Origin: Paenibacillus sp. Soil522
Lineage (GTDB): Bacteria; Bacillota; Bacilli; Paenibacillales; Paenibacillaceae
Assembly (NCBI RefSeq): GCF_001428245.1
Contig: NZ_LMRV01000034.1
Span: forward strand, 35,474 to 99,473
DNA length: 64,000 nucleotides
Direction of reading: 5' to 3'
The notes below the pieces were generated by a model that saw only the letters and a list, made by a program, of their open reading frames with translations, was not told the DNA's origin and searched no databases. Below, piece by piece: positions 1-8,916 of the stretch. Numbering within the stretch: position 1 is the first letter of the stretch; each line of letters starts with the position of its first letter. A program made the translations under genes and the position numbers.

Positions 1-891
1 ATGACGGCAACTGAGCTAAGCGATGCATCAAGGAAAACGGCTATGTCCGCAAAGGAAATCGCCGTCGCGACAGAAGAGATCGCAAGCGGAGCAACGAGCT
101 TGGCGGTTGAAGCTGAGAGAGGCACGGATTTGACCGGCAACATCGATGTTCAAATGAAAAAAGTAATTGATGCTAACGAGCAGATGGTGCTCTCCGCTCA
201 AGAGGTCGAGAAAGCCAGCCAGCAGGGAACGACCTATATGGGCGTGCTCATACAGAAGACCGGCATGACGGAAGAAATGACGCGCTCGATGGTTGAGAAG
301 GTAGATGCGCTGAAGGAAAGCACAGGCTCCATCGTTAAAATTTTGGATGTGCTCAACAACTTAACGAAGCAGACGAATATTTTGTCATTGAACGCTACGA
401 TCGAGGCAGCTCGCGCAGGTGCGGCTGGTAAAGGATTCATGGTCGTGGCGGACGAAATTCGCAAGCTTGCGGATCAATCCCGTCAATCTATCGATGTGGT
501 TGGACAAATTACTGAGAAAATTAGAGGCGAGATTGACGAGACGGTTCATGTATTATCGGACGCATACCCTTTGTTCCAAGAGCAAATCGGCTCGGTAAAA
601 GAAGCCAATCAAATTTTCTTAACAGTTTCCGGTCAAATGGGACAGCTTGCGCAAAAGCTGGATCTCGTCACGGATTCCATCGGTCAGCTGGATGAATCGC
701 AGTCCGTTCTGGCGGATGCGATGACTAACGTAAGCGCGGTAGCTGAGGAGTCGTCGGCTACTTCCGAGGAAGTCGCATCGCTTAGCTCTGAGCAGCTTAG
801 CATCAGCGACGGCATGGTTCGCCTTTCCGAGAAGCTGGACACGGTATCCCGCGAGCTGAAAAATTCGCTATCGCGGTTTAAGATCGAATAG
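1..891 (+). CDS. Methyl-accepting chemotaxis protein, C-terminal signalling part (5' end outside window)
   Basis: The reading frame is open from the first base, so the gene starts upstream and the visible ATG is probably internal. The 296 residues form the long antiparallel coiled coil of a chemoreceptor cytoplasmic domain. The highly conserved hairpin tip is visible around residues 118-160 ([17 protein letters not shown], then [13 protein letters not shown]), which is where CheA and CheW dock. Heptad-rich helices lie on both sides and the protein ends shortly after the second helix, with no CheR pentapeptide. Ligand-binding, transmembrane and HAMP parts must lie upstream. It should act at the inner face of the membrane, setting CheA kinase activity. 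A terminator follows about 70 bases later. Confidence 0.93.
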   Translation: MTATELSDASRKTAMSAKEIAVATEEIASGATSLAVEAERGTDLTGNIDVQMKKVIDANEQMVLSAQEVEKASQQGTTYMGVLIQKTGMTEEMTRSMVEKVDALKESTGSIVKILDVLNNLTKQTNILSLNATIEAARAGAAGKGFMVVADEIRKLADQSRQSIDVVGQITEKIRGEIDETVHVLSDAYPLFQEQIGSVKEANQIFLTVSGQMGQLAQKLDLVTDSIGQLDESQSVLADAMTNVSAVAEESSATSEEVASLSSEQLSISDGMVRLSEKLDTVSRELKNSLSRFKIE

Positions 892-957
892 CAGCGGCGG
901 CATTATGAATAAGCTATTATAAGTTCAAAATTTTCGGGTAATTATTGGGATATAGAA

Positions 958-998
958 AGAGCTGTTCAGGCATTTATTGCTGAAGGCTCTTTTTTTTG
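958..998 (+). terminator. Rho-independent terminator after the chemoreceptor gene
   Basis: The arms AGAGC-TGTTCAG (958-969) and CTGAAGGCTCT (980-990) pair with one small bulge and are followed directly by a run of T (to 997). This ends the chemoreceptor transcript. Confidence 0.85.
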
Positions 999-1106
999 CG
1001 TAAAAGATGGTTGATGTTTGAAGGGAAGCGGATGAAGGAAATAATAGGCTATATCGAATGAAGCGCATAGAGCTTCAAGCAGCGACAAAAAAGGAGCTCC
1101 GTCATT

Positions 1107-1127
1107 ATGGTGAATGGACATGTTTAA
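1107..1127 (+). other. Possible six-codon leader ORF overlapping the PBP start
   Basis: An AAGGAG motif at 1091-1096 sits 10 bases before ATG 1107. That ATG opens a frame of only six sense codons (MVNGHV) ending in TAA at 1125-1127. The PBP frame starts inside it, at ATG 1114 or ATG 1120, at poor distance (17 or 23 bases) from the same ribosome binding site. An in-frame TGA at 1111 rules out an earlier PBP start. This is the arrangement expected for translational coupling through a leader peptide, but it may be chance. Confidence 0.3.
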
Positions 1128-3036
1128 ACGTATATGGCTAGCTGCTTGGTTGATCAGCTTAGTCATGCTGGTTTATATAGGGCGTCTTGCCTGGCTGCAG
1201 CTAATGCCGGGCAGCTCCCCGGCGGCTGTTCTTTCGCAGCAGGCTAGCCGCGGCGGCTGGCAAAGGCTGTCGGTTCAGCAGCGTCAGCGTAATTTGGTAC
1301 TGGATACCGGGCGCGGCGATTTTTACGATCGTTATGGCGTACCTATAACAGGTGAAACCTATTCGGCTGTCGCTCTTTTTCCCATTCGGAAGGAGATGCG
1401 GGGGCAAAAGGAGGACTTAATCGAGCTTAGCGGTTTGTTAGGCATGACAGAGGAACAATTGCAGCTAAAGTGGGATGCTGTACGAGAGCCTGTATTTTGG
1501 AAAGCTGACGGAGGGCAGCTTCCAATGCGTCTAACCGATGCGCAAGCAAAGCGGATTAAGGAGCTGAAGTTAAACGGAATACGCGTGCTTCCATACCGCA
1601 ACCGCTATTTGCAGCAGTTTGAGGCCAAGCATGTCATTGGCTTTACGAGCCAGCATCCGGAGTGGCTGCAAGCTGTTCATGCAAAAGAGCTGGCGAGCGG
1701 CAAAAGAAAGCTTGCCGAGCAGGTTGGCGGCTCAGGGCTTGAAAAGTCGCTGGATAAGCTGATGCACGGTGTAGGGGCTACCTCTGTATCTTATTTCATC
1801 GATGGACAAAACGCTCCGATGCATGGGCTTGATATGCGGATTACGCAGCCTAGCAACCGTTACTATCCGCTGAAGGCGATTACGACCATCGATTTGAAGC
1901 TGCAAAATGAGATCGAAGACTATGTGGATGCGCAGGGCATGCAGGAGGGAGCGGTCGTCGTGCTTGACACGAGCAACGCGGATATTGTCGCGATGGTGTC
2001 AAGGCCGCAGTTAAAGCCGGGGCAGTTCCAAAGCTCCGACGGCTCCGAATGGGCCAATCATGCGCTCAAAGCGGCAGCTCCCGGCTCGGTGTTCAAGCTG
2101 GTTACGGAGGCAGCCGCTTTAGAAGCGGGAGCGGTAAACCGGCATGAAACGTTTTTTTGTAACGGCGAGTACGGAAAATACGGCTTGTCCTGCTGGAAGG
2201 AAGGCGGCCATGGTCACGTGACGCTTGAGGAAGGACTGGCGCAATCCTGCAATATTGTGTTTGCAACGATTGCGGAGCGGCTCAAAGCGTCCGAGTTAAA
2301 GCGCACCGCGGACGCGCTAGGCATAGGCCGGCAGGCGGGCTGGCATTATGAGGAAGCATTTGGTCCATTCGCAGCTCCGCTTCGTCTTCTGGAAGAGGAG
2401 GAAAGCGGACAGCTGTTTGCGCCTGCCGGCAGCCTTAAGACTGGAGGCGAGTCTGGCAGCGGCAATACCGGAAAGCGGAGCGGAAAGCAGACGGCGCAGC
2501 TGGAGGCGCGGGAACAAGCCGCTATGCTGGCAGCCGTCGATGGCGGCGTGCTCGCGCAGAGCGGAATTGGGCAGCGTGATGTTATGATGTCGCCGCTTCA
2601 GGCGGCAAATCTGATTGTGACGATGCTGAATGAGGGGCGCGTGATGGAGCCGCGCCTTGTCAGTGAAATCCGCTATGCCAACGGCCAGCGGATGGTGAAG
2701 CTTCCCGCGCAGCGCGCGCAAGCGATTCATGGCCGGATTAGACCGGCCACCGCTCATGCGCTGCTGCGCGGCATGCAGGCGGTCGTCGACCATGGAACCG
2801 GCCGATCGATCCGTCAAGGGCTATGGGCTGTAGCCGGCAAGTCCGGCACCGCCGAAACGATCCGGGCCGGAACTGCCCGCAACAACCTGTGGTTTGCGGG
2901 CTACGGCCCGGTCAAAAAGCCACGCTACGCCATAGCTGTGCTCGTGGAAAACCAGCCGCCCGGCAGCGCGAATCAGGCGACTAAGCTCTTTCGAGGCGTC
3001 ATGGATATCGCCGCCGCCTTACCGACCGGCGAGTAG
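1114..3036 (+). CDS. Class B penicillin-binding protein (peptidoglycan transpeptidase)
   Basis: This is a 640-residue membrane-anchored D,D-transpeptidase that cross-links peptidoglycan outside the membrane. One N-terminal membrane segment (about residues 6-27) is followed by a PBP dimerisation-type domain (about 60-240) and a transpeptidase domain. All three active-site motifs are present: SVFK with the acylated serine near residue 325, SCN near 378, and KSGT near 576. Spacing is normal for PBP2/SpoVD/PbpB-type enzymes, but there is no C-terminal PASTA domain, which makes PBP2-like or a sporulation PBP more likely than PBP2x/SpoVD. The start is uncertain: ATG 1114 is the earliest in-frame ATG and ATG 1120 is an alternative. 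No morphogenesis partner (such as RodA or MraY) is adjacent. Confidence 0.93.
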   Translation: MDMFKRIWLAAWLISLVMLVYIGRLAWLQLMPGSSPAAVLSQQASRGGWQRLSVQQRQRNLVLDTGRGDFYDRYGVPITGETYSAVALFPIRKEMRGQKEDLIELSGLLGMTEEQLQLKWDAVREPVFWKADGGQLPMRLTDAQAKRIKELKLNGIRVLPYRNRYLQQFEAKHVIGFTSQHPEWLQAVHAKELASGKRKLAEQVGGSGLEKSLDKLMHGVGATSVSYFIDGQNAPMHGLDMRITQPSNRYYPLKAITTIDLKLQNEIEDYVDAQGMQEGAVVVLDTSNADIVAMVSRPQLKPGQFQSSDGSEWANHALKAAAPGSVFKLVTEAAALEAGAVNRHETFFCNGEYGKYGLSCWKEGGHGHVTLEEGLAQSCNIVFATIAERLKASELKRTADALGIGRQAGWHYEEAFGPFAAPLRLLEEEESGQLFAPAGSLKTGGESGSGNTGKRSGKQTAQLEAREQAAMLAAVDGGVLAQSGIGQRDVMMSPLQAANLIVTMLNEGRVMEPRLVSEIRYANGQRMVKLPAQRAQAIHGRIRPATAHALLRGMQAVVDHGTGRSIRQGLWAVAGKSGTAETIRAGTARNNLWFAGYGPVKKPRYAIAVLVENQPPGSANQATKLFRGVMDIAAALPTGE

Positions 3037-3101
3037 CAGCTCCCTTTTGCATAAGGCAGCCAGCTGACTTTCAGAAATATCATGACTATTTCACCGTGAA
3101 A

Positions 3102-3140
3102 GGAGGCTGCACCTCCACCGACCGGGTGGAGTCAGCCTCC
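3102..3140. terminator. Hairpin between convergent genes, likely bidirectional terminator
   Basis: A GGAGGCTG...CACCTCCACC arm pairs with GGTGGAG..CAGCCTCC around a short GACC-type loop. It lies 65 bases after the PBP stop and 21 bases after the stop of the convergent permease gene. Neither side has a proper T tract, so termination is inferred from position and stem strength. Confidence 0.55.
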
Positions 3141-3161
3141 CTTCACTTCGTTATCTGCTAT

Positions 3162-4313
3162 TTATTTTTTATTGTCTTCTTCGCGCTTCGACAGGCTTTC
3201 GACGTAGGATTCGGCCTCAGGGTTATCGAATTCCCCAAGAGGCGCATGGATCCAGCGGTGGAAGTAGCCTTGATCATACAGCGCCTTGATCAGGATCATA
3301 AGGATTGGCGATAAGATGACGCCGGATACGCCGAACAACGATAGCGACACAATCATGAAAGCGAGCATCGTGAAGGCGGATACGCCTAAGGAGTCGCCCG
3401 TAATTTTAGGTTCAAGAATTTGGCGGGTGAGCACGACAACCAGAAATAGCGCGGACAGCCAGATCGCCAGCGAGATTTTGCCTATGATGATCAAATAAAT
3501 AATCCATGGAATAAAGATGGTGCCGACGCCGAGCAGCGGCAAAATGTCGAAGATAGCGGATACGACCGCGATAACGAACGCATTTTCCACGCCGAGCAGC
3601 ACAAGCGCGATCAAAATGACAAGAAAGGTGATGCTGATCATTTTGGCCTGCGCCTTAATGTAAAGCGCTATCCCTTTGAATACGTTGTTGCGAAGGAAGA
3701 AAAACGCATTTTTGAACGTATTTGGCGTTTTGTCCTCGGCGGTTTTTTTCCATGTAGTAATCTCGATGCTCAGGAAATAAGCTAATATAATACCGACCAC
3801 AAAATTAAAGACAAACGTGGAGAAGGATGACACGTAACCGATAATGTTAACGAGTACCGTTTGTCCGAATTTTGCGAGTGTGGCCGATGCCCCTTCGATT
3901 AATTCTTTAGAGCGCTGAACGAGCTCCAGGTCGGCCGGCAGCGTGCCGAATCTTTTTTGCACCTCTTCGGTAATATTGGCAATTTGAATGGCGAGCATTT
4001 CCTGATATTTCGGAAAATTGTCGACCAGCTCCGTGCCCTGCTTCGTCAGCAGGTATGCGGCGCCGGAGAAGGCGGCCAGTATAATAAGCGTGAACAGCAG
4101 TACGGAAATGCCGGAGGCGATCGATTTCTTCATCCCCAGCTTGTTAAGCCGCCTCGCTAACGGTTCGATGCATAAATAAATAAGGAAGGACAAGAAAATA
4201 GGCGTCGCAATGCGGTACAAATAGCTGAAGGAATACATAATCAAATATACAGTGAGTGCAATTAGCGCGATGTCAAAGGCGGTTCGCCAGTACTTTTTGT
4301 AAAATGGCAGCAT
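3162..4313 (-). CDS. AI-2E family (YtvI-like) membrane permease
   Basis: This is a roughly 383-residue polytopic protein of the AI-2E transporter (PF01594) family. N-terminal membrane segments are followed by an extracytoplasmic amphipathic stretch (about 90-155), then further helices. The conserved C-terminal motif is present (EPKITGDSLGV ... FGVSGVILSPILMILIKALYDQGY in pieces), as is the charged cytoplasmic tail. Members include B. subtilis YtvI, linked to sporulation; transported substrates are mostly unproven, so no specific substrate is claimed. ATG 4319 and ATG 4313 are both available. AAGGAG at 4321-4326 is only one base from the first but seven from the second, so 4313 is preferred. 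The gene stands alone and converges on the PBP gene. Confidence 0.88.
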   Translation of the reverse strand: MLPFYKKYWRTAFDIALIALTVYLIMYSFSYLYRIATPIFLSFLIYLCIEPLARRLNKLGMKKSIASGISVLLFTLIILAAFSGAAYLLTKQGTELVDNFPKYQEMLAIQIANITEEVQKRFGTLPADLELVQRSKELIEGASATLAKFGQTVLVNIIGYVSSFSTFVFNFVVGIILAYFLSIEITTWKKTAEDKTPNTFKNAFFFLRNNVFKGIALYIKAQAKMISITFLVILIALVLLGVENAFVIAVVSAIFDILPLLGVGTIFIPWIIYLIIIGKISLAIWLSALFLVVVLTRQILEPKITGDSLGVSAFTMLAFMIVSLSLFGVSGVILSPILMILIKALYDQGYFHRWIHAPLGEFDNPEAESYVESLSKREEDNKK

Positions 4314-4479
4314 AGTCATACTCCTTCTTTTTCTATATTCATATTTCCATAAAGATTGTACTATAGTTTTTAAAAAGATGCCTATTTTTTATCGCGGTAT
4401 GCTACAATTAAAGCTATTGTTGTTGTTTTGTACCGCTAATTATTCGTCGACTAAATCATATAACGGTGGGGAAAACAAA

Positions 4480-5883
4480 ATGGAAAATTTGCTGCTGTGG
4501 GGAATTTACGTCGTGACGTTTTATGCCTTTCTTCCTGGTCTCATTAGCCGAACCTTCGGCTTTCGCGTATTTAAGAAGGGACGCGTAGAGAAGGAGATTT
4601 CCCTGACGTTTGATGACGGACCGGATCCAGTCTATACGCCGCAGCTGCTTGATCTGCTCGCACGCTACAATGCGAAAGCGACCTTTTTTGTTGTGGGCGC
4701 ACATGCGGAGGGGCAGGCGGAGCTGCTGCAGCGAATGAAAGCAGAAGGCCATATTATCGGTATTCATAATTATGTTCATAAATCGAATTGGCTCATGCGT
4801 CCCCGGACGGTTAAGCGGCAAATCGAGCGTACCATTGATATTATTGAGAATGCGACAGGTGAACGTTCGGCTTTTTACCGGCCGCCCTGGGGGATCGTAA
4901 ACGTATTCGATTATGCGAATTTAGGTTATTTGCAAATTATTTTATGGTCGGCCATGTTTGGCGATTGGCGTCTGCGCCTTGGTCCCGAACGGTTGAAGAA
5001 GCGGATGATGAAGAAGCTGAGACCGGGCGAGGTTATGCTCTTGCATGATTGCGGCATGACTTTCGGGGCGGACAAGGATGCTCCCAAAAACATGCTTATC
5101 GCACTTGAAGCTTATCTAGAAGAAGGTATGAAACGGGGCTACCGTTTTGTGGGAATCAACGAAATGATGAAGCTGACCGATGCTGCGCGCGCAGCTCCTT
5201 CTTCCATGTGGAAGAAGGCTATCATTTCTCTGTGGCTGCTGTGGGAAAGAGCCTTTCATGTCGTCTTCCGCTTAAAAACGGTTGGGGACGCAGAGGATGC
5301 CGCATTTCATTATCGCGTGACGACTTATAACGGCCAAGATATTGTATTTGCCGAAGGCGGAAGAGTAATGAAGGGCGACCGCGTCGCTGAATTGCATTTT
5401 GATAACAAAAAACTGTCGGCGATCGCGACGACCTCCAAATCGCCGGTAGCTACCGGCATCCGCATGCTTCGCGAAGTGGAGCAGGCTCTGCCGCTGCTTG
5501 CCAACCAGCTGGCAGCAGATACCACGGCGAATGATATTAAGGCGGTCTATGGCGTCACGATGATCCATCGCGGGGCTGATCGATTAGGTTTTGAAATATT
5601 CGAGCTGCCGGAAGGCATGTTCGCGAAGTCGACACGTATCTATTTGCGCATTCTGATTAGGGTGCTGACCAATACGCAGCAGACGGTAAAGGGCAAAAAA
5701 AGAAGAGAAACCATTTCACCGCGTATGCTGCTTATGCCTGTCGCCACGATAAGGCGGTATGCAACGGTGCAGCTGAACAAGATGCAAGAGGAAGCAGGGC
5801 GCATAAGCGATGCTGTGGAACGGACAATAAGCGCGGCAGCCGACGAAGCTGCGCAGCTAGGTACGAAAACAACAGCTATATAG
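4480..5883 (+). CDS. Polysaccharide deacetylase (NodB/CE4 domain) with YkoP-like C-terminal region
   Basis: The product is a 467-residue membrane-associated enzyme predicted to remove N-acetyl groups from cell-wall or exopolysaccharide amino sugars. A short hydrophobic N-terminus (about residues 3-22) precedes the CE4 barrel. The catalytic-base and metal motif TFDDGPDP is at about 43-50, the metal histidine motif HNYVH near 100, and RPPWG near 138. From about residue 270 a second region resembles the YkoP extension found in some Bacillales deacetylases, ending in a coiled-coil-like tail. ATG 4480 is chosen over an upstream in-frame ATG at 4378 because GGTGGGG lies 9 bases before it and the hydrophobic anchor then starts the protein. 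It is monocistronic, closed by a strong hairpin. Confidence 0.9.
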   Translation: MENLLLWGIYVVTFYAFLPGLISRTFGFRVFKKGRVEKEISLTFDDGPDPVYTPQLLDLLARYNAKATFFVVGAHAEGQAELLQRMKAEGHIIGIHNYVHKSNWLMRPRTVKRQIERTIDIIENATGERSAFYRPPWGIVNVFDYANLGYLQIILWSAMFGDWRLRLGPERLKKRMMKKLRPGEVMLLHDCGMTFGADKDAPKNMLIALEAYLEEGMKRGYRFVGINEMMKLTDAARAAPSSMWKKAIISLWLLWERAFHVVFRLKTVGDAEDAAFHYRVTTYNGQDIVFAEGGRVMKGDRVAELHFDNKKLSAIATTSKSPVATGIRMLREVEQALPLLANQLAADTTANDIKAVYGVTMIHRGADRLGFEIFELPEGMFAKSTRIYLRILIRVLTNTQQTVKGKKRRETISPRMLLMPVATIRRYATVQLNKMQEEAGRISDAVERTISAAADEAAQLGTKTTAI

Positions 5884-5900
5884 GGGTAGCCCTATAGGCT

Positions 5901-5950
5901 AACAGAAAGAGGAGTGCAGGCTGTATCCAGCTTGCACTCCTCTTTCTGTT
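5901..5950. terminator. Strong terminator hairpin after the deacetylase gene
   Basis: AACAGAAAGAGGAGTGCA pairs exactly with TGCACTCCTCTTTCTGTT around a small inner stem, giving arms of 18 bases, with a T/A-rich 3' side. The A-rich 5' side means it could also work on the opposite strand. Confidence 0.85.
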
Positions 5951-6005
5951 AATTGAATGTATAAATTTACTATTTGTGCGCAGCCTATATTTCAAAGCGG
6001 AACGC

Positions 6006-6033
6006 GCCTTTTCCGTCCATGGACGGAAAAGGC
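6006..6033 (-). terminator. Perfect palindrome after ilvD, likely terminator
   Basis: GCCTTTTCCGTC and GACGGAAAAGGC form a perfect inverted repeat around CATG, 25 bases beyond the ilvD stop on the minus strand. There is no strong T run after it on that strand, so function is inferred from position. Confidence 0.5.
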
Positions 6034-6057
6034 CGTATACGCATGGCTAAGCAGAAA

Positions 6058-7743
6058 CTACATTTTCATAACGCCGCCAGTGCTGGCGGAAGTTACAAGG
6101 TGAGCGTAACGTGCTAGATAGCCGCGCTTAATTTTAAGCTCGAAGCCTTTCCATTCGGAACGGCGTTTTTCGAATTCTTCGTCGCTGATCAGAAGATCCA
6201 TTGTACGGTTGTTCATGTCGATCTCGATGATATCACCATCTTGAACGAATGCGATCGGTCCGCCTTCAGCAGCTTCCGGCGATGCATGGCCGATGCTTAT
6301 GCCGCGTGATGCGCCGGAGAAGCGTCCGTCTGTTACGAGCGCGACCTTCGCGCCTAGACCCATACCGACGATTTGGGATGTTGGTGCAAGCATTTCCGGC
6401 ATGCCCGGGCCGCCGCGCGGTCCTTCGTAACGGATGACAACAACATGGCCTTCTTTTATTTTGCCGTTAGCGATGCCATGCAAAGCTTCGTCCTGTGAAT
6501 CGAAGCAGATGGCGGGACCTTTGTGGTAGCCGCCAACTGATTTATCAACTGCGCCCGTTTTGATGATAGCGCCGTTAGGAGCAAGGTTACCGAACAATAC
6601 AGCGAGGCCGCCGCGTTCCGTATGCGGATTATCGATTGTGCGGATAACATCGGTGTCTTGGATTTCACAGCCGATAACATTTTCGCGCAGCGTTTTGCCG
6701 GTAACGGTTAAGCAGTCGCCGTGCAAAGCGCCTTCCTTCTTAAACATCTCGTTAAGAACTGCACTGACACCGCCCGCATTGTGTACATCTTCAATGTGGT
6801 AATCCGATGCAGGAGCGATTTTCGCAAGATGCGGAACGCGCTCAGCCACTTCGTTGATACGCTCAATCGGGTACTCGATACCAGCTTCATGCGCGATAGC
6901 AAGCGTGTGAAGTACTGTATTTGTAGAGCCGCCCATTGCCATATCAAGCGCGAATGCATTGTCGATTGTATCTTTTGTAACGATATCACGCGGTTTAATA
7001 CCAAGCTCAATGATTTTCATAAGCTGGCGGGCCGCATCTTTAACGAACTCTTTACGCTCTGGAGAAACGGCAAGAATCGTACCGTTGCCAGGCAATGCAA
7101 GTCCAAGGCCTTCAGCCAGGCAGTTCATCGAGTTAGCTGTAAACATACCGGAGCATGATCCGCAAGTCGGACAACCGAATTGTTCAAGCTCCATCAGCTG
7201 ATCGTCATTGATTTTACCGGCTTGGTGAGCGCCTACGCCTTCGAATACGCTGGATAGCGAGATCGAACGGCCATCGGAGGTTTTACCTGCTTTCATTGGT
7301 CCGCCGCTGACAAGCATAGTCGGGATGTTGACGCGAAGCGCGCCCATAATCATGCCCGGTGTAATTTTGTCGCAGTTCGGAATGCAGACCATGCCGTCGA
7401 ACCAGTGCGCATTAACGACAGTCTCGATCGAATCGGCAATAATTTCACGGCTGGCAAGAGAGTAACGCATGCCGATGTGGCCCATCGCAATGCCGTCGTC
7501 AACGCCGATTGTATTAAATTCGAAAGGAACGCCGCCCGCCTCGCGGATGGCTTCCTTAACCAGCTTGCCGAACTCCTGCAAATGAACGTGACCAGGAATA
7601 ATATCAATATACGAGTTACAAACCGCGATAAACGGCTTGTCGAAATCTTCCTCTTTTACGCCTGCGGCGCGAAGCAAGCTGCGATGCGGTGCGCGGTCGA
7701 ATCCTTTTTTGATCATATCAGAACGCATTCTTTTGGCCGCCAT
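6058..7743 (-). CDS. ilvD: Dihydroxy-acid dehydratase
   Basis: This 561-residue enzyme dehydrates 2,3-dihydroxy-3-methylbutanoate and the pentanoate homologue to the 2-oxo acids that give valine, leucine and isoleucine. It matches the IlvD/Edd family over its whole length. The iron-sulfur cysteines lie in VCNSY (Cys42), NCDKITPG (Cys124) and [13 protein letters not shown] (Cys197). The late [10 protein letters not shown] signature is near residue 475. The start is supported by AGGGGGCACTTAA just before the ATG at 7743. It stands alone here, without other ilv or leu genes, and is transcribed away from the urease operon. No T-box was seen in the 400 bases upstream. Confidence 0.97.
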   Translation of the reverse strand: MAAKRMRSDMIKKGFDRAPHRSLLRAAGVKEEDFDKPFIAVCNSYIDIIPGHVHLQEFGKLVKEAIREAGGVPFEFNTIGVDDGIAMGHIGMRYSLASREIIADSIETVVNAHWFDGMVCIPNCDKITPGMIMGALRVNIPTMLVSGGPMKAGKTSDGRSISLSSVFEGVGAHQAGKINDDQLMELEQFGCPTCGSCSGMFTANSMNCLAEGLGLALPGNGTILAVSPERKEFVKDAARQLMKIIELGIKPRDIVTKDTIDNAFALDMAMGGSTNTVLHTLAIAHEAGIEYPIERINEVAERVPHLAKIAPASDYHIEDVHNAGGVSAVLNEMFKKEGALHGDCLTVTGKTLRENVIGCEIQDTDVIRTIDNPHTERGGLAVLFGNLAPNGAIIKTGAVDKSVGGYHKGPAICFDSQDEALHGIANGKIKEGHVVVIRYEGPRGGPGMPEMLAPTSQIVGMGLGAKVALVTDGRFSGASRGISIGHASPEAAEGGPIAFVQDGDIIEIDMNNRTMDLLISDEEFEKRRSEWKGFELKIKRGYLARYAHLVTSASTGGVMKM

Positions 7744-8070
7744 TTAAGTGCCCCCTATTTTTGCTTAATAAAATTTCAATACTCTCGATTTTATCACAAC
7801 GGACAAGCGTTGGCTATAACGCCGGCCGGTTATGCCATAACCTGTAAACGTTAAAAGATGTGAAGAATGATGTGAGCTTTGTGGCATTACGGCAAATGAC
7901 GGACACGGCGATGAATATTCAATGATGGTTTGCAGCGGCTCAAGACGATGCGGGAGCAATAAAGTGAATTTTGTCGATTTTAGTCGATTATTCCTACCTG
8001 TTTAATAGTGTAAATATGATGTTAAATCTATAACGAGCGAAGGGTGATTTTTCTGATTTTTTTGTTCTTG

Positions 8071-8087
8071 TGTCACAATATGTGACG
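8071..8087 (+). promoter_or_regulatory. TnrA/GlnR-type nitrogen box upstream of urease
   Basis: TGTCACAATATGTGACG fits the consensus TGTNA-N7-TNACA at every fixed position but the last (G for A). Its centre (about 8079) is some 52 bases before the transcription start implied by the promoter at 8096-8124. That is the distance at which TnrA activates in B. subtilis. Urease induction under nitrogen limitation is therefore the likely outcome; the acting protein (TnrA or GlnR) cannot be told from the site. Confidence 0.65.
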
Positions 8088-8095
8088 CGAGTACA

Positions 8096-8124
8096 TTTAC
8101 TTACCATTATTTGCTGTTTATAAT
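8096..8124 (+). promoter_or_regulatory. Sigma-A-like promoter of the urease operon
   Basis: A perfect -10 hexamer TATAAT (8119-8124) is preceded at 17 bases by a weak -35 hexamer TTTACT (8096-8101). A weak -35 box beside an upstream operator is typical of an activator-dependent promoter. The ureA start is 29 bases downstream of the -10. Confidence 0.65.
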
Positions 8125-8153
8125 GAAACTATTACGGGTAAAGAGGTGAAACC

Positions 8154-8459
8154 ATGCAGTTGACCGAACGTGAAAAAGAAAAGCTGCTCATTACAATCGC
8201 TGCGGATTTGGCCAGACGTCGAATGAAACGCGGCTTGAAGCTTAATTATCCAGAAAGTGTAGCGCTCATCACCTCTGAAATTATGGAAGGTGCACGCGAT
8301 GGCATGACCGTTGCGCAGCTAATGGAATTTGGAACGCAAATTTTAAAGGCAGAGCAGGTGATGCCCGGTATCCCGGAAATGATTCACGAGGTTCAGGTGG
8401 AAGCGACTTTCCCGGACGGGACGAAGCTCGTCACTATTCATTACCCGATTACAGGGTAG
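8154..8459 (+). CDS. ureA: Urease gamma subunit
   Basis: At 101 residues this is the normal length of the smallest structural subunit of bacterial urease, which hydrolyses urea to ammonia and carbamate. Family motifs are present: [11 protein letters not shown] at the N-terminus, [11 protein letters not shown] near residue 40, and a C-terminal [20 protein letters not shown] strand. AGAGGTG lies 7 bases before the ATG. It is the first gene of the six-gene operon ureA-B-C-F-G-D and follows the nitrogen-box promoter directly. Confidence 0.97.
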   Translation: MQLTEREKEKLLITIAADLARRRMKRGLKLNYPESVALITSEIMEGARDGMTVAQLMEFGTQILKAEQVMPGIPEMIHEVQVEATFPDGTKLVTIHYPITG

Positions 8460-8547
8460 ATACGGTAAATGATTATAGACGCTGGAAAGCGATATAGGTA
8501 TATAAACGTGATAGGTCAGTACATAAGAGAGAGGAGCGCTTTGCAGG

Positions 8548-8916
8548 ATGATACCAGGACAATATCGAACGGCAGCAGGCGAAATTGAATTAAACGCCGG
8601 ACGCCTGACGAAGCAGCTAATCGTCGTAAACACAGGTGATCGACCTGTTCAGGTAGGCTCTCATTTTCATTTTTTCGAAGTGAACCGCGCACTAAAGTTT
8701 GATCGCGAAGCTGCGTTCGGTATGCGGCTTCACATTGCTGCTGGAACGGCGGTCCGTTTCGAGCCGGGCGAGGAGAAGCCCGTTACGGTCGTGGAGCTAG
8801 GCGGCGCGAAGCTTTCTTATGGCTTGAACGGATTAAGCCGGGGGAAAGCAGAGGCAGGCGCGATGCCTGAAGCGGTTCGGAAACGGCTGGCAGCTTGGGA
8901 GGGTGAGAACGCATGA
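8548..8916 (+). CDS. ureB: Urease beta subunit
   Basis: This 122-residue structural subunit packs against UreC in the (UreABC)3 trimer. Recognisable elements are MIPGQYRTA at the start, [20 protein letters not shown] near residues 30-50, and the conserved RFEPGEEK segment. AGAGAGGAG precedes the ATG. Its stop overlaps the ureC start by four bases, pointing to coupled translation of the two large-complex subunits. An 88-base gap separates it from ureA. Confidence 0.97.
   Translation: MIPGQYRTAAGEIELNAGRLTKQLIVVNTGDRPVQVGSHFHFFEVNRALKFDREAAFGMRLHIAAGTAVRFEPGEEKPVTVVELGGAKLSYGLNGLSRGKAEAGAMPEAVRKRLAAWEGENA

Larger units (their letters stand above)
7744..8153. other. Divergent intergenic region between ilvD and ureA
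   Basis: The 410 bases carry the ilvD ribosome binding site on the minus strand. The ureA-proximal 85 bases carry an inverted-repeat operator and a promoter (listed separately). On the minus strand TTTACA near 8015 with AATAAT about 16 bases on could be an ilvD promoter, but the match is weak. Open frames across this stretch show no recognisable protein. Confidence 0.6.
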
